This document shows positions 33,849-42,174 of a stretch of DNA of 64,000 nucleotides, in pieces (position 1 is the stretch's first letter; the number at the start of each line of letters is the position of its first letter). Where the stretch lies: assembly GCA_000432275.1 (NCBI GenBank), contig HF995316.1:14357-78356 (forward strand), read 5' to 3'. The notes under the pieces were generated by a model. It searched no databases. It was given only the letters and a program-made list of their open reading frames with translations, and was not told the DNA's origin. A program made the position numbers and the translations under genes. This stretch comes from Proteobacteria bacterium CAG:495. GTDB lineage: Bacteria; Pseudomonadota; Alphaproteobacteria; RF32; CAG-239.

Positions 33849-34775
33849 ATGACAGATATTACAGCTGCTATGGTAAAAGAGCTGAGAGAAACAACAAGCG
33901 CCGGTATGCTTGATTGTAAAAAAGCTTTGGTTGAATGCAACGGCAATATGGATGAAGCCGTTGACTGGCTGCGCAAAAAAGGTTTAGCTTCAGCTGCTAA
34001 AAAAGCCAGCCGTATTGCTGCCGAAGGCTTGGTTGCTGTTGCCGTTGACGGTAACAAAGGTGCCGTTGTCGAGGTTAACTCCGAGACTGACTTCGTTGCT
34101 AAAAACGAAATTTTCCAGGAATATGTTACCGACGCTGCCATTGTTGCTCTGAGAAGCAACGGCGATGTCTGCGAAATGAAGAAATTTAATTGCCCGAAAT
34201 GCGGCAAAACCTTTGAAGAGCGCCTGACCGACATGATTGCCAAGATTGGTGAAAATATGAATCTCCGTCGTGCGAAAATGATTGAAGTTAATGACGGTGT
34301 CGTCGCTTCTTACATTCACAATGCTGCCGGAACCAACATTGGTAAAATCGGCGTATTGGTTGCTTTGGAATCTAAGGCTGACAAAGCGAAATTGGCTGAA
34401 CTCGGCAAGCATATCGCAATGCACGTTGCCGCTTCCAATCCTTTGTTCCTGAACGTTGCTGCCGTTGATCCGGCTGCCGTTGAACATGAAAAGGCAATTT
34501 ATTCTGAACAGGCCAAAGCTTCCGGCAAACCGGAAAATATCATCGAAAAGATGGTTGAAGGCCGCGTACGCAAATATTATGATGAAGTCGTTCTGGAAGA
34601 ACAGGCTTATATCATGGATCCTGACAAAAAGGTTAAACAAGTTGTTGCCGACACGGCCAAAGAACTTGGGGCAGATATCAAAATTGCTGATTTTGCCTGC
34701 TTTAAGCTTGGTGAAGGTTTGCAGAAGAAAGAAGAAGATTTTGCTGCTGAAGTCGCTTCTCAGCTCAACAAGTAA
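33849..34775 (+). CDS. tsf: Elongation factor Ts with a CPKC knuckle
   Basis: EF-Ts exchanges GDP for GTP on EF-Tu. The 308-aa protein has the N-terminal UBA-like domain (VKELRETTSAGMLDCKKAL), the TDFVAKNE core motif, and the IGENMNLRRA and HIAMHVAASNPLFL segments. In the first core subdomain, before the IGEN helix, it has VC-x7-CPKCGKTFEERL, a zinc-knuckle-like insertion I do not expect in EF-Ts; usual relatives have an Ala/Gly/Ser-rich helix there. RBS AAGAAGGA. A strong terminator follows. Confidence 0.97.
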   Translation: MTDITAAMVKELRETTSAGMLDCKKALVECNGNMDEAVDWLRKKGLASAAKKASRIAAEGLVAVAVDGNKGAVVEVNSETDFVAKNEIFQEYVTDAAIVALRSNGDVCEMKKFNCPKCGKTFEERLTDMIAKIGENMNLRRAKMIEVNDGVVASYIHNAAGTNIGKIGVLVALESKADKAKLAELGKHIAMHVAASNPLFLNVAAVDPAAVEHEKAIYSEQAKASGKPENIIEKMVEGRVRKYYDEVVLEEQAYIMDPDKKVKQVVADTAKELGADIKIADFACFKLGEGLQKKEEDFAAEVASQLNK

Positions 34776-34789
34776 TTCGATGCAAAAGC

Positions 34790-34819
34790 AAAAAGCCCCT
34801 CGCAGGAGGGGCTTTTTTA
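34790..34819 (+). terminator. Intrinsic terminator after tsf
   Basis: AAAAAGCCCCT and AGGGGCTTTTT form a perfect stem around a short loop, ending in T residues. Confidence 0.95.
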
Positions 34820-34831
34820 TTGCTTAAAGCT

Positions 34832-35314
34832 TCATTGTACCCTGAAACTTTCTTCCGGCATCCATTCTCCCGGACTGGGCATAACGATTGTTTTTTTGAA
34901 ACAGGCTGCCATATAAGGGCCTTTTTGCACAACCGCCTCAAAGGAGAAAGATTTTGGATAATAAACCTCATGGTTAATTACCCGTTGCTGATAAATAACA
35001 TCCCGGATGACTCTTTTATGGATGTCGTCAAAATGAAAATAATAAGCTTCATCGTCTCTGATTTCTTCATCCTGACATTCCATAATCAGATAGGCTTTGC
35101 GCCGAATAATTTGAAAAACGATATGATGGCCTTTAAGATAGTAATAAATGTAATTTTTACTTTCGTATCTTGCCGGCAAAGTTCTGACAATTTTTGAATT
35201 GTCCTTAATTTTGTACTCTAGCGCCACTCCTTTGATAAAGATAATTTCGTGTCGTTCATCAAGCAGCTTAAAAATTTCTTCGGGCCGGTCGCCCCTGTGG
35301 TTTCGTATTCTCAT
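34832..35314 (-). CDS. Protein of unknown function, 160 aa
   Basis: I do not recognise this protein. It has no signal peptide or membrane segment, is rich in Ile, Tyr and charged residues, and has an acidic middle (QDEEIRDDEAYYFHFDD, about 92-108). It stands alone between the tsf terminator and the 186-aa gene, with 78 bp separating it from the latter. Coding is supported by an open frame of full length, codon use like its neighbours, and good packing between flanking features. Confidence 0.6.
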   Translation of the reverse strand: MRIRNHRGDRPEEIFKLLDERHEIIFIKGVALEYKIKDNSKIVRTLPARYESKNYIYYYLKGHHIVFQIIRRKAYLIMECQDEEIRDDEAYYFHFDDIHKRVIRDVIYQQRVINHEVYYPKSFSFEAVVQKGPYMAACFKKTIVMPSPGEWMPEESFRVQ

Positions 35315-35392
35315 AACACATAATTATTTAATTAAACATATTTTCAGATAAGTTGAAAATACCCTCGGAGAGCCGCCTCGTCAAGTCTCATT

Positions 35393-35953
35393 TTAACGTT
35401 CCAAACTGCGCTGCCGGGCATATTCTTCCAAAACCCGTTCGCGTTTTTTCTGCAGTTCGTATTCTTTTTGACGTTGTTCCCTTTCCCGGGCTTCTTCGGG
35501 AGTCTCGCGATGATTGACAAAGGCATCGCGCAGACTCAAAAGCTTGTTCAAAACTTGTCTTTGCGATAGTCCGTCGATGTTCATCTTAATGTTGGCAATG
35601 ATGTTTGAGGGCGTTAAAATGCTTTGCAGCGTTTGCAAATCCAGCATTTCCTTATTTGCGACGATTCTGTTTAACTCAACGTCCAGAGCCTCCTCAAACG
35701 TCTCGTCGTCATCATCGTCTTCGGCTTTTTTTATAATTTGAATCAGAAATTTTTTGAATAGCTTGTTGACCAGTTTGATAAAGTTGCGGTTGGTAACGGT
35801 TTCATTGCCCGATGCATTCATCAGTGCAAAAAGCAACAGGTTTTTTAAGTATTTTTTTTGTACGCCGGCCAAAGGAATGTTGCTCGAAATACCCTGTCGG
35901 GCAGCCCGTAAAACCTGTTCCCTTTCCTTTGAAAATTTTTCTTCCGTCATCAT
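35393..35953 (-). CDS. Protein of unknown function with a coiled-coil tail, 186 aa
   Basis: I do not recognise this protein. It is predicted soluble and helical, with an acidic run (EDDDDDE, about 81-87) in the middle and a Glu/Arg/Gln-rich coiled coil from about 150 to the end. The first methionine pair allows either of two starts one codon apart. It lies downstream of rppH and may be the last gene of that operon, 72 bp away. Confidence 0.65.
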   Translation of the reverse strand: MMTEEKFSKEREQVLRAARQGISSNIPLAGVQKKYLKNLLLFALMNASGNETVTNRNFIKLVNKLFKKFLIQIIKKAEDDDDDETFEEALDVELNRIVANKEMLDLQTLQSILTPSNIIANIKMNIDGLSQRQVLNKLLSLRDAFVNHRETPEEAREREQRQKEYELQKKRERVLEEYARQRSLER

Positions 35954-36025
35954 AACCTTCCTGCCGCAATGTTATGATAATAGCAAAAAAAGCCCTTTTA
36001 TGCAATAACGCAATTAGACAGGGTG

Positions 36026-36592
36026 TTATCTCTCGCGGTATCTGCTGTAAATGCGGATATCTTCCATTTTATGCTGCAAGATCATTTCCTTGCTTAAGGA
36101 CCAGTTTTTGCCGTTTTTCTTGCGTATATAAGGCTGAAATGCCTTTGCCACCTTTTGATATACGTCCTTTTTGAAAGGTACTATCCGTTGCGGCGCTTCA
36201 CTGATGTCAACCCATTCATATGCCTTGAACTCTATTTCTTCAGGATGGGTGGCAAAATCAATTTCTGAATCTTCGCCGTAAAAATAAAACAAAACCCAGT
36301 ACTGCTCTTGCCCGATATTGTTTCTGCCGAGTTTTTTGAAATTTTCCAGTATCTCTGTCGGAAAGTCGTATCTCAGCGGTTTGTTAAGCTGAGCGACGAG
36401 CTCAACCGAAGTTATGCCGGTTTCCTCTTTGAGCTCGCGATAAGCCGCTTCCAGAGGCGTTTCTCCGTTGTCAATACCGCCTTGGGGAAATTGCCACGCA
36501 AATCCGGGTTTGTCTGCTCTGGCACACATCAATACTTTTTGGTCTTTGTTAAAAACCGCAATTCCGACGTTTTTACGGTAAACTCCCGCCAT
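36026..36592 (-). CDS. rppH: RNA pyrophosphohydrolase RppH-type Nudix protein
   Basis: RppH removes pyrophosphate from 5'-triphosphorylated RNA and starts mRNA decay. The 188-aa protein has the N-terminal YRKNVGIAVFN, the WQFPQGGID entry and the Nudix box GGIDNGETPLEAAYRELKEE plus TGI (GX5EX7REUXEEXGU). The family also contains dinucleoside polyphosphate hydrolases, but the FPQGGID form is typical of RppH. It starts 1 nt after the yibQ stop, in the gpmI-envC-ctpA-yibQ-rppH operon. Confidence 0.93.
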   Translation of the reverse strand: MAGVYRKNVGIAVFNKDQKVLMCARADKPGFAWQFPQGGIDNGETPLEAAYRELKEETGITSVELVAQLNKPLRYDFPTEILENFKKLGRNNIGQEQYWVLFYFYGEDSEIDFATHPEEIEFKAYEWVDISEAPQRIVPFKKDVYQKVAKAFQPYIRKKNGKNWSLSKEMILQHKMEDIRIYSRYRER

Positions 36593-36593
36593 C

Positions 36594-37796
36594 TTATTCC
36601 ACCACCAGATTAGAAACCGGAACCAAAGCCAGAGGTTTCTCTATTTTGGTGTTTTTGGATTCTTTATAATCAACTTGGGGCGAAAAAGTCTTAATCCAGT
36701 CGTTTACCGCTGTCAAAATAACCGGTTTCGATTCTACCACGATTAAAACCTGCCCTTTTTCCAAAGCCATATTTTCCGCCATTTTTAAAACCTGATTAAT
36801 CAGTTTCTTGTCCAACAGGTCTTCAATGACAAAATTTGCTTTTTTTCTGGCCAGGCCCGGAACGCTGATGTTTTCCAAACCGTTGCCGCTGGTAGCGTCA
36901 ATCATGAGCAGCCCGCGGGTTTTCAATTCTTCCATCAGTTTTTGCAGAATTTCGCTGTTGCTTTCGTCTGCAACGCCGTCATTGACAACCACCCCGCCGA
37001 TGGGAGCTCCGACGTTTAGCGACTTTTTCAGGCGGTTTATGCTTTCATCGCTGCTGATCGTCAAGCTCATTGACATCGGTCCGCTGTCGGATTTCAAAAA
37101 GTCTTTGGAAGCAAGCAGCATGTCAACATAGGTTTCATGTCCCTGTTGTCTGACCGGAATAATTTTCTTGTCGCTGTTTTGGGCATAAGGGCTGAATGAA
37201 AAACTGACCTCCGAGGCGAAACCTTTGTTAATCATATCCAAAGCGCCTTCGTCAAAACCAAGGCCTTTAACGACGATAGCCACGCGTTTGAAATTAGGTT
37301 TGACTTTGACGCTTTTTCCATATTGTATCCATGGCTTTTTTCCGTTGTCGGAGATTTTGGGCAGACGGTCGTCTCCGTTGATTTCCGTAAGCTTTTCATT
37401 TAAATTGACATGGCGCAGGGATTGCGTCGGGTCTTTGCTGCCCAGTTTGCTGACGCTCGGCACCGTCGCCAAAACGTCGTCCATCGTCAGTTCTTTCTTT
37501 TTTTCCTTTGCCGGTTTGGGTCTGCTTTCCGGAACTTTGTCTATTTCGATTTTAGGTTCTTCCACTTCCGGTTTTTTTTCGACGACTTCGTTTTTCTTTC
37601 CCGGCTGGTAATCGGGAAGCGTCAAAATAAATTTCGGCGCTTTGTTTTCATCGTCAAACATCAGCTTGTCAATTTTTGATAAATAAACCGGCTCGCTTTT
37701 TTTATCTGCAAACAGATACCCGATTCCGACCAACACCAGCAATGTCAGAAAAACGGCACCGATTAATTTTTTGTATTGATTAAGCTTTTCTATCAA
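36594..37796 (-). CDS. Divergent polysaccharide deacetylase (YibQ-like), catalytic residues altered
   Basis: The 400-aa protein has an N-terminal membrane anchor (about 10-30), a charged linker to about 170, and a YibQ/NodB-like domain starting RVAIVVKGLGFDEG. In active relatives this strand ends in a metal-binding Asp pair (IDDLG); here Lys177-Gly178 replaces it. The later histidine motif (normally NNHMGS) reads VNDGVA, and LDSRT-like reads IDATSG. The domain may therefore be non-catalytic. Operon order gpmI-envC-ctpA-yibQ-rppH supports a cell-envelope role. Confidence 0.85.
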   Translation of the reverse strand: MIEKLNQYKKLIGAVFLTLLVLVGIGYLFADKKSEPVYLSKIDKLMFDDENKAPKFILTLPDYQPGKKNEVVEKKPEVEEPKIEIDKVPESRPKPAKEKKKELTMDDVLATVPSVSKLGSKDPTQSLRHVNLNEKLTEINGDDRLPKISDNGKKPWIQYGKSVKVKPNFKRVAIVVKGLGFDEGALDMINKGFASEVSFSFSPYAQNSDKKIIPVRQQGHETYVDMLLASKDFLKSDSGPMSMSLTISSDESINRLKKSLNVGAPIGGVVVNDGVADESNSEILQKLMEELKTRGLLMIDATSGNGLENISVPGLARKKANFVIEDLLDKKLINQVLKMAENMALEKGQVLIVVESKPVILTAVNDWIKTFSPQVDYKESKNTKIEKPLALVPVSNLVVE

Positions 37797-37805
37797 GGTT
37801 GTCTC

Positions 37806-39092
37806 CTATTTGCCCTGCGTATAAATGCCCAGAGCCTTTACCAAATCAACCGCGCGGGACAATTGGTAGTCCTTTCTCCAGTCCTCGTCCTTGGTATTGT
37901 TTTCGGTCTTTTTGTCTTCTCCGGTTGCTTCGTTTTTAAGAGCGTTGCGATACTCTGCCTCGCTGAGGCCGTAATTGTTAATGTACTCCTCCACTTTTGC
38001 CGGATGAACTTCTACGTCGGGAATGATTCCGGTTGCCTGGATAGAACGTCCCGAGGGGGTGTAATAGCGGGCGGTGGTTAAACGCATAGCGCCGTATTTC
38101 CCGAGCGGAACAACCGTTTGAACCGAACCTTTTCCAAATGATTTTTCACCCAGAATAATGGCTCTTTTATGGTCTTGCAATGCTCCGGCCAAAATTTCGG
38201 AAGCGCTGGCCGAACCGTCGTTAATCATCACGACAATCGGCAGCCCGTCGGTAATGTCGCCTTCTTTGGCCGTATAGCGGACGGTGTCCTCTTCGTTGCG
38301 TGAACGGGTTGAAACGATTTCTCCTTTGTCAAGAAAAAGGTCCGAAATGTTGACTGCTTGGTCCAGCAGGCCGCCGGGATTGTTTCTGACATCCAGTACG
38401 ACGCCTTTAATGTTGCCCTTAAGCTCTTTTTTAGCCTGTTTGATGGCTTTCTCAACCATTTTGTCGGTGTCTCCGCTGAAAGAAGTAATCCGGATATAAG
38501 CGACGTCGCCGCTTTTAATGTCGTTTTTGACCGACTGGATTTTGACTTCTTCCCGTTTAAGCGTAACTTCAAACGGTTTCTCTCCGACCCTGCGGATTGT
38601 CAGCTTTACTTTTGAACCGACCTTGCCGCGCATTTTGTCGACGGCATCGTTGAGGCTCATGCCGATAACCTGTTCTCCGTCTATGTTGGTAATATAGTCG
38701 CCCGGTTTTAATCCTGCTTTGGCAGCCGGAGTGTCGTCAATCGGTGAAACGATTTTAACCACGCCGTTTTCCATGGTTACTTCGATTCCCAAACCGCCGA
38801 ATTTGCCTTTGGTCTGCTCGTTCATATATTTGTAGCTTTGGGCGTCCAGATAACTGGAGTGCGGATCAAGGGAAACCAGCATACCGTTGATGGCCGATTC
38901 AATCAGTTTTTTATCGTCTACCTCTTCAACATAAGATGTCTTAGCCCTTTCCATAACTTCGCCGAACAGGTTAAGCAGTTCATAGGTGTCTGCCTCTTCG
39001 GCAGATTTGGCAGCCTTTTCGGCACAGGCGTTTGACATTCCGAGCATAAGGCTCAGGGCGATAACGGCTAAAACTGATAATTTTTTTGACAT
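37806..39092 (-). CDS. ctpA: Carboxy-terminal processing protease, S41 family
   Basis: The 428-aa protein has a signal peptide (MSKKLSVLAVIALSLMLGMSNACA), a PDZ domain (about 90-175 with GGLGIEVTMENG and GDYITNIDGE), and a tail-specific protease domain with the catalytic serine in DGSASASE and the lysine in GEKSFGKGSVQ. Such Ctp proteases trim envelope proteins and peptidoglycan hydrolases. Neighbouring envC and yibQ support this. It is 22 nt after envC. Confidence 0.95.
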   Translation of the reverse strand: MSKKLSVLAVIALSLMLGMSNACAEKAAKSAEEADTYELLNLFGEVMERAKTSYVEEVDDKKLIESAINGMLVSLDPHSSYLDAQSYKYMNEQTKGKFGGLGIEVTMENGVVKIVSPIDDTPAAKAGLKPGDYITNIDGEQVIGMSLNDAVDKMRGKVGSKVKLTIRRVGEKPFEVTLKREEVKIQSVKNDIKSGDVAYIRITSFSGDTDKMVEKAIKQAKKELKGNIKGVVLDVRNNPGGLLDQAVNISDLFLDKGEIVSTRSRNEEDTVRYTAKEGDITDGLPIVVMINDGSASASEILAGALQDHKRAIILGEKSFGKGSVQTVVPLGKYGAMRLTTARYYTPSGRSIQATGIIPDVEVHPAKVEEYINNYGLSEAEYRNALKNEATGEDKKTENNTKDEDWRKDYQLSRAVDLVKALGIYTQGK

Positions 39093-39114
39093 CTTTTCTC
39101 TTCCTTTGTTTTTT

Positions 39115-40371
39115 CTAAAGCCTCATCCAGGCCATCGGGTCAATCGGTTGATTGTTCTTTCTGAGTTCCACATATAATTTGGCGTCGCCGTCGTCCGGCA
39201 TTTGCCCTACCGGCTCGCCGGCCAGCAGCATTTGTCCGAGATCGACGTCTATGTTTTTCAGCCCGGCCAGCAGCGTCAGATATCCCTCGCCGTGCTCAAT
39301 GATAATCAGGTTTCCGTAACCGCGGAACGGTCCTGAAAAGATGACGGTTCCGTCAAATGGCGAAATGACTTGAGCCTGATCCCGCGTTTTAATAATAATG
39401 CCTTTGGAAGAAACCCCTTTGACCTTTTGCTCGCCGTATGCGGTAACTATTTGTCCGCGGGCCGGCAGAGGCAGCTTCCCTTTTGCCTTAATAAAACTTC
39501 CGCCTGTTTCATTTATAAACGCCGGTTGGGATTTAATCAAGTCAGCAGTTTGTTTTTCTTCACGATTTTTTGCTTCCAGCCGTTTTTGTTCTTCGGCTTT
39601 CTGTTGGGCAATTCGTCTTTTTTCTTCTTCCTTGCGCAGTTTTTCTTGTCGCTGTGCTTCCAGTTTTCCCAGCAAATCCCGCAAATCCTGTGCCTGGCTC
39701 GCCAGCTTGTCCATATTGCGTTTGGCGCGTTCGCTTTTTATCTCCACCGCATTGCGGATTTTTGACTTTCGCTGAACCAGCAGTTTCATTCTTTCGTGTT
39801 CTTTTTCCAAAACCTGTTTTTGTTTGGATATCTGCTGGAACTGTTTTTCAACCAGATTTTTTTTACGGGCAATCGCGTCAAGTTCTTTGCGGATTCTCTC
39901 TGCATTTTCTTCCAGATAAGGCACCGTTTCGCGCAGCAGCATGGCACTGCGGATAATTTCTACCGGGGTCAGCGGTTGGACAAACAGGGCTTCGGTGGGT
40001 TTTAATGCCAGATTTTGCAGGGCTGACAGCGTTTTTATCAGGTTGTCGTCTTCTTCGGTAAAACCTTCTTCGGCGGTTTTTAAGTCCGCTTTCAGCTTTT
40101 CAAGCTGGGTTTCCATCCGCGACAGTTTTTCCTCATTGTTCTGAATTAACTTCGCGGCTTTAATCATCTCTTGGCTGACGCTGGTAAGTTCAAGATTGAT
40201 TTGAGTGGCCTGAGCCTGTAATTTACGATGTTCAATGCTTTGCTTTTCAACCTGTTCTTCCATTTTTGCCAGTTCTGATTTTGAAACGGAAACCGCCCAT
40301 GCCTCGCCGGACGTTGCCGCCGCAAGGGCAACGCTCATCCAGCAAAGGTAATGGACGGTTGAAAGTTTCAT
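39115..40371 (-). CDS. envC: EnvC-like murein hydrolase activator with LytM domain
   Basis: The 418-aa protein has a signal peptide, a long coiled coil (about 30-290, rich in Gln, Glu, Lys), and a C-terminal M23/LytM fold (about 305-418). The usual zinc ligands are missing: the HxxxD and HxH positions read as KGIIIKT and YVELRK, as in EnvC proteins that activate amidases rather than cut peptidoglycan. It lies 12 nt after gpmI, in the same order as in enterobacteria (gpmI-envC-yibQ). Confidence 0.9.
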   Translation of the reverse strand: MKLSTVHYLCWMSVALAAATSGEAWAVSVSKSELAKMEEQVEKQSIEHRKLQAQATQINLELTSVSQEMIKAAKLIQNNEEKLSRMETQLEKLKADLKTAEEGFTEEDDNLIKTLSALQNLALKPTEALFVQPLTPVEIIRSAMLLRETVPYLEENAERIRKELDAIARKKNLVEKQFQQISKQKQVLEKEHERMKLLVQRKSKIRNAVEIKSERAKRNMDKLASQAQDLRDLLGKLEAQRQEKLRKEEEKRRIAQQKAEEQKRLEAKNREEKQTADLIKSQPAFINETGGSFIKAKGKLPLPARGQIVTAYGEQKVKGVSSKGIIIKTRDQAQVISPFDGTVIFSGPFRGYGNLIIIEHGEGYLTLLAGLKNIDVDLGQMLLAGEPVGQMPDDGDAKLYVELRKNNQPIDPMAWMRL

Positions 40372-40383
40372 GCGTTCTCCGGC

Positions 40384-41925
40384 TTAGTCTGCTTTTCTGA
40401 CCAGCAGGGAGTGCCCTGTCATTTCTGCAGGTTTTTCAATATGCATCAAATCCAGCATGGTCGGTGCAATATCGGCCAGCCGTCCGTCGTTCATTCGGCA
40501 GATGTGCTCCTGACTGTTAACCAGAATAGCCGCAACTTTACCGACGGTGTGTGCGGTATAGGGTTCTCCGGTTTTTTCATCAACCATTTTTTCTGCATTG
40601 CCGTGGTCTGCGGTAACAATCATGACGCCGCCGACTTTTTTGATGGCTGCTTCAACCCGTCCCAGACATTCGTCTACCGCGGCAACCGCTTTAAGGGCTG
40701 CTTCCATTATGCCGGTATGTCCGACCATGTCGCCGTTGGCGTAATTGCAGATAATGGTGTCAAACTTTTTGGATTCGATGGCTTCAACCAGCTTGTCGGT
40801 AACTTCATAAACGCTCATTTCCGGTTTAAGGTCATAAGTTGCCACCTTGGGGCTGGCAATGAGGATTCTTTCTTCGCCTTTGAACTCTTTTTCTTCGCCG
40901 CCGTTAAAAAAGAACGTGACATGAGCGTATTTTTCGGTTTCGGCAATACGCAGCTGGGTCAGCCCGTGTTCGGCCACCACTTCGCCGAATATGTGGGTCA
41001 GAGCCTCCGGCGGAAACATCGTGTTCATAAAACGGTTGTGGTCGACGGAATATTCCGTCATGCCGACATGCTTTGAAAACTTAACCTGTTTTTTACGGGC
41101 AAAACCGGTGAATTCGGCGTCAGCCAAAGCATACAGAATTTCTCGGGCGCGGTCGGCGCGGAAATTTGCCATCAAAATGGCGTCGCCGTCTTCCATGCCC
41201 TGATAATCGCCGATAACGCAGGGAATGACAAACTCGTCGGTAACTTTAGCTGCATAAGAGGCCTCAATAGCTTCTTTTGCCGTGGCATAACGCTTGCCCT
41301 CGGCAATCAGCATATTGTTGTAGGCCGCTTCGACGCGGTCCCAGCGTTTGTCTCGGTCCATTGCATAAAAACGGCCTTCGATTGTTGCTATTTTAACATC
41401 TTTCAATGCCGCGATTGATTTTTCAAAATCGGCTAAAAAGCCTTCAGCCGAAGCCGGCGGCGTGTCGCGTCCGTCTAAAAAGGCATGAACCCAGACTTTG
41501 ATTCCGTTCTTAGACAGGATTTCACACAAGGCAACGATATGGTGCTGGCTGGAGTGAACGCCGCCCGGGGACATCAACCCCATAACGTGAGCAGCTTTTC
41601 CGTTAGCCTTCAAAGTGTCTATCATTTCATTCAGAACCGGGTTCTTTTCTAGGGAACCGTCTTTTATGGATTGGTCGATTCTGGGCAAGTCCTGCATAAC
41701 GACGCGGCCGGCGCCGAGATTGGTGTGTCCGACTTCAGAGTTGCCCATTTGGCCTTCCGGCAGTCCGACCGCCAGTCCGTAGGTTTCCACCAGACAATGC
41801 GGATTTTCTTCATACATCCGATGCCAGTTTGGCGTATGTCCCATTTCAATAGCGTTGTCGGGAGTTTTCGGCTCGCGATAACCCCAGCCGTCCAAAATCA
41901 TCAACATTACAGGTCTTTGTGTCAT
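40384..41925 (-). CDS. gpmI: 2,3-bisphosphoglycerate-independent phosphoglycerate mutase
   Basis: GpmI interconverts 3- and 2-phosphoglycerate in glycolysis. The 513-aa protein belongs to the alkaline-phosphatase-like fold: LMILDGWG with a metal Asp, the catalytic serine in GQMGNSEVGH, HAFLDGRDTPP, and VTADHGNAEKM with TAHTVGKV near the end. It heads the envelope operon that follows. Confidence 0.97.
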   Translation of the reverse strand: MTQRPVMLMILDGWGYREPKTPDNAIEMGHTPNWHRMYEENPHCLVETYGLAVGLPEGQMGNSEVGHTNLGAGRVVMQDLPRIDQSIKDGSLEKNPVLNEMIDTLKANGKAAHVMGLMSPGGVHSSQHHIVALCEILSKNGIKVWVHAFLDGRDTPPASAEGFLADFEKSIAALKDVKIATIEGRFYAMDRDKRWDRVEAAYNNMLIAEGKRYATAKEAIEASYAAKVTDEFVIPCVIGDYQGMEDGDAILMANFRADRAREILYALADAEFTGFARKKQVKFSKHVGMTEYSVDHNRFMNTMFPPEALTHIFGEVVAEHGLTQLRIAETEKYAHVTFFFNGGEEKEFKGEERILIASPKVATYDLKPEMSVYEVTDKLVEAIESKKFDTIICNYANGDMVGHTGIMEAALKAVAAVDECLGRVEAAIKKVGGVMIVTADHGNAEKMVDEKTGEPYTAHTVGKVAAILVNSQEHICRMNDGRLADIAPTMLDLMHIEKPAEMTGHSLLVRKAD

Positions 41926-42174
41926 TATTTCCTCACATTCAAATTGTCATCCCGATTTTCTTACGCGGGATATTTTCAAAACTTCTACGTATTATATATA
42001 ATAATTCGCAAACGAAAAGCACTATTTTCATTCTTAACCGACTAATCTCAAAGAGCTTGCTCCGATAAGATGAAAGCGGCAAACAACGTTTTGAAAGTAT
42101 GTTCTGCCACGGCTGAGGTGTTGCTTTTTGCCGACGGAGCAAAGCTTTTCAACAAATGGTTTTGAACCTTTCTT

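Noticed and set aside
41939..42142. 67-codon frame between gpmI and the PBP gene
   Set aside because: Runs through AT-rich non-coding DNA without RBS; likely chance.
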